Part shown: positions 50,794 to 59,736 of the stretch, piece by piece
Numbering within the stretch: position 1 is the first letter of the stretch
Layout: the number at the start of each line of letters is the position of its first letter
Notes under the pieces: model-generated
Database searches by the model: none
Told to the model about the DNA's origin: nothing
What the model saw: only the letters and a program-made list of their open reading frames with translations
Made by a program: the position numbers and the translations under genes
Source: Lachnospiraceae bacterium
GTDB taxonomy: Bacteria; Bacillota; Clostridia; Lachnospirales; Lachnospiraceae
Reading direction: 5' to 3'
Assembly (NCBI GenBank): GCA_910575555.1
Contig: CAJTFX010000002.1
Coordinates: forward strand, 62,001 to 126,000
DNA: 64,000 bases

Positions 50794-51659
50794 GAAACCC
50801 TCTTTTTCTTCCGGCCCGCAGCGCCCCGCTGATACAAAAAGATTCCGAAAGCCGCAGAGCAGGCTGCCCCGGCAAAGATCAGCGTATGAATCAAAACAGA
50901 ATCCCCGGTATAGGACAGAAAAGAAGGCGCGAATGTGCCCCAGAGATTAAACATCATATGGAACAGGATGGACAGGTAAATGCTGCCGCCCTTCAGGCAC
51001 ACATAGCCGCAGAACAATCCCACCACAAAGGCATATACGCCCTGCACCACATTGCCGTGGAAAATGCCGAAAAGAGCTGCCTGGAAAATATTTGCGGCCG
51101 CAAGGGGCATGGATTTCACGGCATATTTCAAAGTGACGCCCCTGAAAATCAATTCTTCGCTGACGGGGGCAATCAGGACAGAGTACAATGCCAGGAGCAG
51201 CGTCACATCCCCAAAACCGATGCTTTTTAACAATTCTTCATAAATGTCATACCAGGAGGGATTGACGGCGGCTGTGATCATAACGATGTAAGTGGTTATG
51301 TACTGCATGCCAAGCATCAGAAATACCAGTCCGAAAAACATGGAGGGGTTGATAATGGAAGAAACCGGCCTCCGGGGACGTTTCTTGGGGACAAACCGCT
51401 TCCAGTACCAGAATCCCAGAAGCAGGGCGGCAAGCACAGCGTAAAGAGCCGAGATGCCTGCTAAGAACTGGCTGTCAGAGGCCAGAGTGTATATGGTGGA
51501 ATAGAGTTCTTCTCCTTTTAAAAGTCCCGGATCTTTTAAGGCAGACAGCATGATTCCGGCAAAAATTCCGCCGAAGGATATGAGGAACTGAAGAAGCAGG
51601 GCCAGAAAAAAGGGCAGCAGGCAGACCAGAATCCGGGCAATGGTTTTTAATAGTTTCAT
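50790..51659 (-). CDS. CPBP family intramembrane glutamic endopeptidase
   Basis: This 289-residue membrane protein has about eight hydrophobic segments. The Abi/CPBP motifs are present: APVSEELIFRG, with the paired catalytic Glu; FGIFHGNVVQGVYAF; and a final ILFHMMFNLWG. Relatives process prenylated or other membrane peptides, and some confer bacteriocin immunity. The start at 51659 follows AAAGGA; the longer frame to 51737 has no ribosome binding site. The gene diverges from the GH94 gene. Confidence 0.9.
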   Translation of the reverse strand: MKLLKTIARILVCLLPFFLALLLQFLISFGGIFAGIMLSALKDPGLLKGEELYSTIYTLASDSQFLAGISALYAVLAALLLGFWYWKRFVPKKRPRRPVSSIINPSMFFGLVFLMLGMQYITTYIVMITAAVNPSWYDIYEELLKSIGFGDVTLLLALYSVLIAPVSEELIFRGVTLKYAVKSMPLAAANIFQAALFGIFHGNVVQGVYAFVVGLFCGYVCLKGGSIYLSILFHMMFNLWGTFAPSFLSYTGDSVLIHTLIFAGAACSAAFGIFLYQRGAAGRKKKRVS

Positions 51660-51796
51660 GATATGAAATCCTTTCTTTTCCGCAGAAATTTTGATATTAT
51701 AAATATTATAGGAGTATAGATGGGAAAAGTCAAACACCCCGCAATAAAATACAAATTATGCCATACCTGACAATACCTCTTTTTTTCCCGGTGATT

Positions 51797-51802
51797 TATA
51801 AT
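51797..51802 (+). promoter_or_regulatory. -10 element of the GH94 gene
   Basis: A perfect TATAAT lies 36 nt before the GH94 start codon, in the 180-nt divergent region shared with the CPBP protease. No good -35 is visible, so an activator may be needed. Confidence 0.45.
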
Positions 51803-51837
51803 AACTGTATCATTCAGGAAAAGGGGAAGGTAAGAAA

Positions 51838-54237
51838 ATGCAATACGGACATTTTGACAATGAAAAGAGAGAGTATGTAATTGACAGGGTGGATTTGCCG
51901 GCTTCCTGGACCAATTATCTGGGGGTTGGGGATTTGTGCGCCGTGGTGAACCACACGGCAGGCGGCTATCTGTTTTACCAGTCGCCGGAGTATCACCGGA
52001 TCACCCGCTTTCGGGGCAATGCGGTGCCCGCAGACCGGCCGGGGCATTATGTGTATCTGCGGGACGCAGAGGACGGGGACTACTGGAGTATTTCCTGGCA
52101 GCCGGTGGGAAAACCGCTGGAGCTGGCAGAATACAGATGTCGCCATGGAATGAGCTATTCCGTCTATGAGTGCAGTTACAAAGGGATCGAGGCCAGCCAG
52201 AAGCTGTCGGTTGCCATGGAAGATCCGGTGGAGCTGTGGGATGTGAAGCTGAAAAACACCACAGATCGGCAGCGGCGGATTTCCGTTTTTTCTTATCTGG
52301 AATTTTCCTTTCATCATGTGATGATTGACAATCAGAACTTTCAGATGAGCCTGTACTGCGCCGGCTCCTCCTATGAGGACGGTATCATTGAGCACGATTT
52401 GTTTTACGAAGAGTTCGGATACCAGTATTTCACCGGCAGCTTTCAGCCGGACGGATACGATTGCCTCAGGGATAAGTTTTTAGGGGCTTATCGGACTGAG
52501 GACAATCCCATTGCAGTGGAAAGGGGGCGGTGCGGCAGTTCCCGGGAACTGGGAAATAACCATTGCGGAAGCCTTCAGAAAGACCTGGTTCTGGCGCCGG
52601 GAGAAGAAGCGCGGCTGATTTTTATGCTTGGAGAGGGAAATCGGACCGAGGGAAGGAAAATCCGGGAAAAATACAGGGATGTCAGCAGCGTGGAGCAGAG
52701 CTATAAGCAGCTTGGGGCATATTGGGAAGAGAAATTCGGGCGGCTTCAGATACAGACCCCCAACGAGGGAATGAATACCATGATCAACATTTGGAATCTC
52801 TATCAGGCAGAGGTGAATATCATGTTTTCCCGGTTTGCATCCTTTGTGGAGGTGGGAGGAAGAACCGGCCTTGGCTACCGGGATACCGCTCAGGACGCCA
52901 TGACCATTCCCCATTCCAATCCGGAAAAGTGCAGACAGCGGATCGTGGAGCTGCTGCGGGGCCTTACCAGTCAGGGATACGGCCTGCACCTGTTTCAGCC
53001 GGAATGGTTTGACCCGGAGCAGAAGAAAAAGAAAAAACCTTTCAAATCGCCCACGGTAATTCCAGGCCATGAGGCAGACCGGGTGCATGGAATCGAGGAC
53101 GCCTGTTCAGACGATGCTTTGTGGCTGATTCCGGCCATTGTGGAGTATATCAGGGAAACCGGGGAAGCGGACCTGGCGGACGAAGTGGTTACTTATGCAG
53201 ACGGCGGGGAAGGAACCGTGTATGAGCATATGAAGCGTATTCTGAATTTTTCCGCAGAGCAGGTGGGAAGCAGCGGAATCTGCAAAGGGCTTCGGGCGGA
53301 CTGGAACGACTGTTTGAATCTGGGCGGCGGCGAAAGCGCCATGGTGTCTTTTCTGCATCACTGGGCCCTGGGCCATTTCATCGATCTTGCCGGATATCTG
53401 GGACGCAGCGCAGACGTGGAACAATATGCCGGGATGCAGAAAAAGGTACGTAACACCTGCAACGATAAGCTGTGGGATCGGGAGTGGTTTATCCGCGGGA
53501 TTACCAAAGACGGAAGGAAAATTGGCACGTTTCAGGATCAGGAAGGCCGGATTCATCTGGAATCCAACGCCTGGGCGGTATTGTCCCAGGCGGCAGAGGA
53601 GGAGAAGGGCCGCCAGGCCATGGACAGCGTGAACCGGCATCTGTTTACGCCCTACGGAATTATGCTGAACGCGCCCTCCTATACGGTGCCGGACGACGAG
53701 ATCGGGTTTGTCACCAGGGTGTATCCGGGAGTTAAGGAGAACGGTTCGATTTTCTCCCATCCCAATCCCTGGGCCTGGGCGGCGGAATGTATACTGGGCC
53801 GGGGCAGCAGAGCCATGAAATATTACAATTCCATCTGTCCCTGCCTCCAGAATGACAAGATTGAGATCCGGGAATCGGAGCCGTATTCCTACTGCCAGTT
53901 TATTATGGGAAAAGATCATACGGCCCTGGGCCGGGCCCGCCATCCCTTTATGACCGGCAGCGGCGGCTGGGCTTATTATGCGGCTGCCCATTATATGCTG
54001 GGAGTCCGGCCCGGATTCAGAGAGCTGGTGATCGATCCCTGCATTCCTGCCAGCTGGAAGGAATTTTCCCTTGTGCGCAGATGGAGAGGGGCAGAGTACC
54101 GAATCTGCGTGAAGAATCCCGAAAGCATAGAGAAAGGAGTCAGAGAGCTTCGCTTAGACGGCAAAGTTACAGACCACATCCCTGTTTTAGAGCCGGGAAC
54201 CGTACATACAGTAGAAGTAACTATGGGGAAACAGTAA
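51838..54237 (+). CDS. GH94 disaccharide phosphorylase, N,N'-diacetylchitobiose or cellobiose type
   Basis: This 799-residue cytosolic enzyme should cleave a beta-linked disaccharide with phosphate to give a sugar-1-phosphate. It starts MQYGHFDNEKREYVI, as GH94 phosphorylases do. The strongly conserved GRTGLGYRDTAQDA, KGLRADWNDCLNLGGGESA with general acid Asp491, and SHPNPWAW are present. Length and the segments around the active site look nearer to N,N'-diacetylchitobiose phosphorylase than to cellobiose phosphorylase, but specificity is uncertain. A phosphohexomutase gene follows, which would use the sugar-1-phosphate. Confidence 0.88.
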   Translation: MQYGHFDNEKREYVIDRVDLPASWTNYLGVGDLCAVVNHTAGGYLFYQSPEYHRITRFRGNAVPADRPGHYVYLRDAEDGDYWSISWQPVGKPLELAEYRCRHGMSYSVYECSYKGIEASQKLSVAMEDPVELWDVKLKNTTDRQRRISVFSYLEFSFHHVMIDNQNFQMSLYCAGSSYEDGIIEHDLFYEEFGYQYFTGSFQPDGYDCLRDKFLGAYRTEDNPIAVERGRCGSSRELGNNHCGSLQKDLVLAPGEEARLIFMLGEGNRTEGRKIREKYRDVSSVEQSYKQLGAYWEEKFGRLQIQTPNEGMNTMINIWNLYQAEVNIMFSRFASFVEVGGRTGLGYRDTAQDAMTIPHSNPEKCRQRIVELLRGLTSQGYGLHLFQPEWFDPEQKKKKKPFKSPTVIPGHEADRVHGIEDACSDDALWLIPAIVEYIRETGEADLADEVVTYADGGEGTVYEHMKRILNFSAEQVGSSGICKGLRADWNDCLNLGGGESAMVSFLHHWALGHFIDLAGYLGRSADVEQYAGMQKKVRNTCNDKLWDREWFIRGITKDGRKIGTFQDQEGRIHLESNAWAVLSQAAEEEKGRQAMDSVNRHLFTPYGIMLNAPSYTVPDDEIGFVTRVYPGVKENGSIFSHPNPWAWAAECILGRGSRAMKYYNSICPCLQNDKIEIRESEPYSYCQFIMGKDHTALGRARHPFMTGSGGWAYYAAAHYMLGVRPGFRELVIDPCIPASWKEFSLVRRWRGAEYRICVKNPESIEKGVRELRLDGKVTDHIPVLEPGTVHTVEVTMGKQ

Positions 54238-54314
54238 GCAAAACAGGAAATGTCCGGGCAGTTGGAATCTGTGAAAACAGGAGACGTTCGGCATTTCAGA
54301 AAAGAGGGTACATT

Positions 54315-55748
54315 ATGGTAAAATTTGGAACTGGCGGTTGGAGAGCCGTAATCGGAGATGAATTTACGAAAGAAAACATACAGTTGCTGGCGCAGGGAAT
54401 GGTCAATAAAATGCAGAACGAAGGGGTCACAGACCGGGGCATTGTCATGGGGTACGACAGAAGATTTCTGTCCAAGGAAGCCATGCAGTGGGCGGCAATG
54501 GTATTTGCAGCGGCCCATATCAAAGTATACCTGATTAACAAATCTTCGCCTACGCCGCTGGTGATGTTCTATGTGATGAAGCATGAATTTCCCTACGGAA
54601 TGATGATTACAGCAAGCCATAATCCGGCCATTTACAACGGAATTAAAGTGTTTACCGCAGGCGGCAGAGACGCAGACGAGGTTCAGACCAAAGACCTGGA
54701 AGATTATATCGGGGATATCGGCCCGGGAGAAGTGAACGAAGTGGAATATGACGCCGGCAAAAAAGAGGGTTGGATTGAAGAGATTTATCCGCTGAATGAA
54801 TATCTGGACAATATCATTGCGTCAGTGGATATGCAGGCAATCCGGGAAGCAGGCTTAAAGGTGGCCTTAGATCCCATGTACGGCGTCAGCGAGACTTCCC
54901 TGAAAATGATTTTGATGACGGCCCGCTGTGAGGTGGCCACCATCCATGACAGGCATGATACGCTGTTCGGCGGGAAACTGCCGGCTCCTTCGGCGGCTAC
55001 GCTGCATTCTCTGCAGAATTATGTGGTGGAGAAACGGTTTGATATCGGAATTGCCACCGACGGAGATGCAGACCGGATCGGCGTCATTGACGATCAGGGC
55101 AATTTCCTTCATCCCAATGATATTCTGGTGCTGCTCTACTATTATCTGGTAAAATTCAAGGGTTGGAGCGGGCCGGTGGTAAGAAATATTGCCACTACCC
55201 ATATGCTGGATAAAGTGGCGGCCCAGTTTGGAGAAAGCTGCTACGAAGTTCCGGTAGGCTTTAAGCACATCTCAGCCAAGATGAACGAGACAGGGGCCAT
55301 TATCGGCGGAGAGTCCTCCGGCGGCCTTACAGTACGCGGACATATCAACGGAAAAGACGGCATCTACGCAGCGGCCCTTCTGGTGGAAATGATTGCCGTA
55401 ACCGGCAAGAAGCTTTCCGGCATTATGGAAGATATCCGCAGAGAATGCGGAGAAATCCATATGGAAGAACGGGATTATAAGTTCACAAAAGAAAAGAAAG
55501 CAGAGATGTACAAGATTCTGATGGAAGATAAACTGCTTCCCGAACTTACCGAAGAAATCGACCGTATTTCCTACCTGGACGGCAGCAAAGTGTACTTCAA
55601 AAACGGCGGCTGGGTCATTGCCCGCTTCTCCGGCACAGAACCCCTTCTGCGTATTTTCTGTGAAATGCCCAGACAAAAAGACGCCGCAGAAATCTGCAGC
55701 ATTTACGAACAATTTCTGTCTTTGGAGGATTTTTCAAATACGCTTTAG
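54315..55748 (+). CDS. Phosphoglucomutase/phosphomannomutase family protein
   Basis: This 477-residue alpha-D-phosphohexomutase has the phosphoserine loop ITASHNP with Ser101, the metal-binding loop ATDGDADRIG, the sugar-binding GGESSGGL and the phosphate-binding RFSGTEPLLRI. It should convert the hexose-1-phosphate released by the upstream phosphorylase to the 6-phosphate; glucose or N-acetylglucosamine forms are both possible. The ATG 54315 follows AGAGGG. The longer frame to 54081 lies inside the GH94 gene and is rejected. Confidence 0.9.
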   Translation: MVKFGTGGWRAVIGDEFTKENIQLLAQGMVNKMQNEGVTDRGIVMGYDRRFLSKEAMQWAAMVFAAAHIKVYLINKSSPTPLVMFYVMKHEFPYGMMITASHNPAIYNGIKVFTAGGRDADEVQTKDLEDYIGDIGPGEVNEVEYDAGKKEGWIEEIYPLNEYLDNIIASVDMQAIREAGLKVALDPMYGVSETSLKMILMTARCEVATIHDRHDTLFGGKLPAPSAATLHSLQNYVVEKRFDIGIATDGDADRIGVIDDQGNFLHPNDILVLLYYYLVKFKGWSGPVVRNIATTHMLDKVAAQFGESCYEVPVGFKHISAKMNETGAIIGGESSGGLTVRGHINGKDGIYAAALLVEMIAVTGKKLSGIMEDIRRECGEIHMEERDYKFTKEKKAEMYKILMEDKLLPELTEEIDRISYLDGSKVYFKNGGWVIARFSGTEPLLRIFCEMPRQKDAAEICSIYEQFLSLEDFSNTL

Positions 55749-55783
55749 TATTACAGCGAAGGTCTGATAGTTGGATACGGACG

Positions 55784-55966
55784 GAACTGCCGGATTGCCC
55801 TTTGGCACACAAACCGGGCAGTGTTTCGGCGAACTAACTGCTAACTGCGTCTAAGGAGTTCCGGAAAGCCGTCACTCCTAAGCCTCCGTAAGCAGTGGAT
55901 TTCGCCTCCACACAATACGCCCGGGAACCGTTTGTTTTGCCAAAGGGCAATCCGGCAGTTCCTGTG
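55784..55966 (+). repeat. Left unit of the palindromic element, closed by a 25-bp stem
   Basis: GGAACTGCCGGATTGCCCTT (start of the arm, to GGCA) is the exact complement of the arm ending TGCCAAAGGGCAATCCGGCA then GTTCC. The enclosed core has ACAAACCGGGCAG and CCCGGGAACCGTTTGT. The sequence of the outer stem differs from that of the right unit, yet pairing is kept. Confidence 0.8.
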
Positions 55967-56030
55967 TATCGAAATATAGATTGTTCGCTGTAGTACTAAA
56001 ACCATAGGCGATACCACACACCGGAATAAC

Positions 56031-56228
56031 GCTGCGCCGTCGTCTTCGAAACAGACGCCCCGCAGGAAAATCAAAATCGCTGCGCCCGTCGCCTTCGAAA
56101 CAGACGCCCGCAGCAAATAATTTGTTTTTGTTGCGATACACAGGAAAAGCAAAATCGCTGCGCCTGTCGTCTTCGAAACAGACACCCGCAGCAAATAATT
56201 TGTTTTTGTTGCGATACACAGGAAAAGC
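56031..56228 (+). repeat. 78-bp tandem repeats in the centre of the element
   Basis: Three copies begin with GCTGCGCC near 56031, 56079 and 56157. The last two are spaced 78 bp; the first lacks about 30 bp. They share CGTCGTCTTCGAAACAGAC and CAAATAATTTGTTTTTGTTG. The end of the unit carries GATACACAGGAAAAGC, the reverse complement of the CCTGTGTATC motif at 55960. Confidence 0.85.
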
Positions 56229-56402
56229 GGGGCCGGGGGCTTTGTCTCTAAGCAAACGGTTCCCGGGCGCCCTTAGTGCAGGCGGAATCCACCGCTTACG
56301 GAGACTTGGGAAGGAAGGCGCTCCTGACTTCCTTAGTCTCCGTTATCGGTTAGTTCGCCGAAACGCTGCCCGGTTTGCGTGAGACAAAGCCCCCGGCCCC
56401 GC
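56228..56402 (-). repeat. Right unit of the palindromic element, closed by a 22-bp stem
   Basis: GCGGGGCCGGGGGCTTTGTC (to TC) is exactly complementary to the arm ending GAGACAAAGCCCCCGGCCCC (to GC). Read on the minus strand, the core GCAAACCGGGCAGCGTTTCG through CCCGGGAACCGTTTGC is roughly three-quarters identical to the left unit. Confidence 0.8.
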
Positions 56403-56472
56403 TTTTCCGTCCGTATTCAAAAAAAATAAAACATTTACACCCTACCCCCCCCGAAAAGACAGGAGCCCTCCC

Positions 56473-58314
56473 ATGAAGAAAAAAATCCCCCCAAAATCCC
56501 TGAAAAAGAAAATCCTCCTCTTTATGATACTGTGCTGGGCCGTGCCGGTTACAGTATTTTTTGCATTTACCACAGTGTCCTACCACCAGGGAATTGTAGG
56601 AAAAGCCGAACGGCTGATGGAAGAGGAACTGCAGAATATAGTTTCCTTTGCCTCCATTCGGATTGGCGACGCCGTTAGCCTCTGTCAGCGTCCTTCCTAT
56701 GAAAAAACCTGGGAAAATGCCTGGAAAAGCTATGAAAACGGAAGCAATACCAGAAACGAATATCTGCAGGAGGTCAATACCAGCCTGAAAGGAAAATTTT
56801 ATCAGGACGAACGGTTTAATATGTATGCCTATTACTGTTACGGTTCCGGGAGCCCGGACTGTTTTTCCTCCAGAACCGGAATTTCCTACAACAGCTATCT
56901 GGAGGAGATTCAGCCGGGCCTGGAAGATATTATCGCCATGGATTCTTCTTATTCCTATGTACGGGTGACAGAGGGCCGGATGTTTATTATCCGGAATCTG
57001 TATACCACTGTGGATTATGTGCGGTTTGGAACGCTTGTGGTGGAATTGAACAAATATAAAGTATTTCAGGATGTGTCCCGGGACGTCAGGGAAAACATGT
57101 TTATCTGTATCGGCAGCGGCAGCGACATACTGGAGCTGGGAATTCCCAAAGAACAGGAAAAAGAAGAAATGGCGGCCCGGCTTTTGAAGCAGTATGACAG
57201 CGGAAAAAGAGAGCGGATGGACTGGATCAGAGACAGGAATTACACCGGCTGCCTTTACCAGAAACAGTATGATACATACCATATGGGAGCGGTGCTTTTG
57301 GCAGAGCGGGCAGAACTGTATTCCAGTCTGTATGAATTCTATACGATTGCCTTTTTACTGATGATTCTCTTTGTGCCCCTGGTATATTATGGCGTTGATT
57401 TTCTCAGGCGTCACATTCAGGTGCCCATCGGGCAGATTATGCAGGCTTCCAAGCGGGTGGAGGCCGGAGAAATGGGGGCCATGGTGGAGGGAGAAATGCC
57501 CAATGCAGAGTTTCAGTATATGAAAGAGAGATTTGACAGTATGTCCGGGCAGGTCCGCTGTCTCTTTGAATATGCATATGATGAGAAGCTGGCCCGCAAA
57601 GACGCTCAGATCCAGGCATTGCAGGCGCAGATTAACCCCCATTTCCTCAACAATACCCTGGAAATGATGAACTGGCAGGCCCGGATGTCGGGAGATACGG
57701 TAATTCCCAAAATGATTGAGGCGCTGGGAACCGTTCTGGATTACCGGATGAACCGGGCCCAGGTAAAGGAAATTCATCTCACGGAAGAGCTGCGGTGCGT
57801 CAATGCCTATTTCTATATTATGTCCATGCGGTTCGGCCAGCGGCTGAGGATCGAGCAGGAGATTGACGAAGAACTGCGCTATCTGATGGTGCCGCCCCTG
57901 ATTTTGCAGCCCCTTGTGGAAAATGCCGTTGTCCACGGCGTGGAGGTGATGGCAAACGGGCTGATCCGACTGAACGTGTACCATGACAGGGAGCATGTGT
58001 ATCTGGAGGTGCGGAATACGGGAAAAGAGATGACAGAGGAAGCAAAGAAGAAAATAGAAGCCATTCTGGAAGGAACAGAGGCTCAGATTCCCAAAGAGCC
58101 CGGCCGCCATACTTCCATTGGAATTCAGAATGTGAACCGGAGAATCCGGCTGATGTACGGAGAAGAGTATGGGCTTACCATCGGGCAGGAGGCGGACTTT
58201 GAGACAGTGTCCAGGATTACAATTCCCTATAAGAAAAGGCGGGAGGAAAAATCGGCAAAAGAACGGAACCGGGTGGAAGAGGAATTGAAAAACATAGCAA
58301 GATTAAACAAATAA
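56473..58314 (+). CDS. Sensor histidine kinase, YesM type
   Basis: This 613-residue membrane kinase has membrane helix 1 at about 15-35, an extracytoplasmic sensing region at about 36-285, helix 2 at about 292-312, and a HAMP linker at about 313-365. The His_kinase domain has ALQAQINPHFLNNTLEMM with phospho-acceptor His390. The ATPase domain shows ENAVVHG (N box) and SIGIQNVNRRIRLMYG (G box). This class pairs with AraC-type regulators such as the one at 61557, with the ABC importer genes between them. It probably senses an extracellular sugar. The start lies 55 nt after the repeat element. Confidence 0.93.
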   Translation: MKKKIPPKSLKKKILLFMILCWAVPVTVFFAFTTVSYHQGIVGKAERLMEEELQNIVSFASIRIGDAVSLCQRPSYEKTWENAWKSYENGSNTRNEYLQEVNTSLKGKFYQDERFNMYAYYCYGSGSPDCFSSRTGISYNSYLEEIQPGLEDIIAMDSSYSYVRVTEGRMFIIRNLYTTVDYVRFGTLVVELNKYKVFQDVSRDVRENMFICIGSGSDILELGIPKEQEKEEMAARLLKQYDSGKRERMDWIRDRNYTGCLYQKQYDTYHMGAVLLAERAELYSSLYEFYTIAFLLMILFVPLVYYGVDFLRRHIQVPIGQIMQASKRVEAGEMGAMVEGEMPNAEFQYMKERFDSMSGQVRCLFEYAYDEKLARKDAQIQALQAQINPHFLNNTLEMMNWQARMSGDTVIPKMIEALGTVLDYRMNRAQVKEIHLTEELRCVNAYFYIMSMRFGQRLRIEQEIDEELRYLMVPPLILQPLVENAVVHGVEVMANGLIRLNVYHDREHVYLEVRNTGKEMTEEAKKKIEAILEGTEAQIPKEPGRHTSIGIQNVNRRIRLMYGEEYGLTIGQEADFETVSRITIPYKKRREEKSAKERNRVEEELKNIARLNK

Positions 58315-58352
58315 TGTCAAACCGGTCTAATGCTTTTTGTATGGTTTGCCCC

Positions 58353-58358
58353 TATAAT
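58353..58358 (+). promoter_or_regulatory. -10 element of the ABC importer operon
   Basis: A perfect TATAAT lies 53 nt before the start of the solute-binding protein gene and 39 nt after the kinase stop. The -35 region is poor, as expected for a promoter activated by the adjacent AraC-type regulator. Confidence 0.5.
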
Positions 58359-58410
58359 ATGGATATAGCTAAGGAACTACATAGTGAGGTTAACAAAAGG
58401 AGGATTTACT

Positions 58411-59715
58411 ATGAAGAAAAAACTATTGGCAGTATTGTTGACGGGGGCAATGGCGGCATCACTTCTGGCAGGCTGCGGAAGCAAAAATGCAGATTCCAAA
58501 GAAACGTCAAAAGACGCAGGACAGGAGGCGGAGGAACCTGTTACTTTAAAGACTGTGTCCATGTTCGGCGGGACAGACCCCAACAAAGAAGCTTATGAAT
58601 CCATCAATGCAGATTTTATGAAAGAGAACGGAAATATCACCATTGAGGACAATTCCCAGACTTCCGATGAAGAGTGGAAAGCAGCGGTAAACGCAGACTT
58701 TTCCGTGGGAAATGAACCGGATGTCATTCAGTTTTTTACCGATGCAACGGCAGACACGATTGTCGCCACAGGCAAGCTGGTTTCCCTGGAAGAAATTCGG
58801 GCAGAATATCCCGACTATGCCAAAGATACCCTGGATACTGCAATTGAGGCGTCCACCAATACAGACGGCGTGGCAAGGGCAGTTCCCACCACCGGATACT
58901 GGGAAGGGCTTTACTGCAACAAGGATTTATTTGACAAGTACAGCCTGGAGCTTCCCACCGACTGGGCGTCCATGGAAAAAGCCATCACAGTATTTAAAGA
59001 AAACGGGGTGATTCCCATTGCCTGTTCTTTGAACAACGTGCCCCATTACTGGATTGAGTATCTGATGCTCTATGCAGCAGGGCCGGAAGAATACACATCC
59101 GTTCCGGAGACAGCGCCGGAAGGCTGGGTTAAGGGACTTGAAATGTTCAAAACCTTAAGAGATATGGGCGCGTTCCCGGAAGATACCGATACAGTGGACG
59201 ACGCTTATGTGGGACAGCTGTTCCGTGACAAACAGGCGGCAATGCAGCTGGAAGGCTCCTGGTATACCGGAAATATCGAAGATACGGAAAACACCGTTGT
59301 TGTGGCATTCCCCGGCGTTCCGGATCAGAAAGCGGAAGCAGGTTCGAAAGTGGGAGGCATTTCTTCCGGATTCTATATCACCAAGAAAGCATGGGATGAT
59401 CCGGCCAAAAGAGATGCGGCTGTGAAATTTGTCATGGCTCACACCAGTCAGGAAAGCGTTCAGAAATACTGGGAAGCTACCGGCGCGGTATCCCAGACAG
59501 CAACAGAGACAACGCCTGTGGAAAACGCGTCTCCCCTGGTGGATTCCATCGGAGAATACACAGGAAATGGAAAAGTGATTGTAACGCCTACAGATTCAAG
59601 AATCAGCGATGCATATAAGACGCTGGTATCTGAAATTGTGAAAGTATCCACCGGCGCCATGACCGCTGAAGACGCAATTAACGAAACCCTTGATATTGTA
59701 AAACAGCTGCAATAG
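58411..59715 (+). CDS. Carbohydrate ABC transporter solute-binding lipoprotein
   Basis: This 434-residue lipoprotein has a signal peptide ending in the lipobox LLAGC with lipidated Cys22. The mature protein has the type 1 extracellular sugar-binding fold: VTLKTVSMFGGTDPNKEAYE, then YWEGLYCNKDLFDKYSLELP and GSWYTGNIEDT. It is anchored on the outer face of the membrane and delivers an oligosaccharide to the two permeases downstream. AAAGGAGG precedes ATG 58411; the frame open to 58384 is not supported. No ATPase gene is present, so a shared MsiK-like ATPase encoded elsewhere is likely. Confidence 0.94.
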   Translation: MKKKLLAVLLTGAMAASLLAGCGSKNADSKETSKDAGQEAEEPVTLKTVSMFGGTDPNKEAYESINADFMKENGNITIEDNSQTSDEEWKAAVNADFSVGNEPDVIQFFTDATADTIVATGKLVSLEEIRAEYPDYAKDTLDTAIEASTNTDGVARAVPTTGYWEGLYCNKDLFDKYSLELPTDWASMEKAITVFKENGVIPIACSLNNVPHYWIEYLMLYAAGPEEYTSVPETAPEGWVKGLEMFKTLRDMGAFPEDTDTVDDAYVGQLFRDKQAAMQLEGSWYTGNIEDTENTVVVAFPGVPDQKAEAGSKVGGISSGFYITKKAWDDPAKRDAAVKFVMAHTSQESVQKYWEATGAVSQTATETTPVENASPLVDSIGEYTGNGKVIVTPTDSRISDAYKTLVSEIVKVSTGAMTAEDAINETLDIVKQLQ

Positions 59716-59736
59716 AAACGGGAAGGTGGGAGAGCG

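Larger units (their letters stand above)
55773..56418. mobile_element. Palindromic repeat element bounded by 14-bp inverted repeats (MITE-like)
   Basis: GGATACGGACGGAA (55773-55786) and TTCCGTCCGTATTC (56405-56418) match 13 of 14 as inverted repeats. Inside are two diverged copies of a unit of about 190 bp in opposite orientation (55787-55966 and about 56226-56402). Each is closed by its own long perfect stem, and both contain GTTTCGGCGAACTAAC and CCCGGGAACCGTTTG on one strand. The centre holds 78-bp tandem repeats. It encodes no convincing protein; open frames here are by-products of the repeats. No flanking target duplication was recognised, so mobility is inferred from structure. Confidence 0.6.

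Noticed and set aside
55841-56382. Overlapping ORFs on both strands (up to about 125 codons) within the palindromic element
   Set aside because: They follow the 78-bp (multiple of three) repeats in several frames, lack ribosome binding sites, and encode only repeat-derived peptides.
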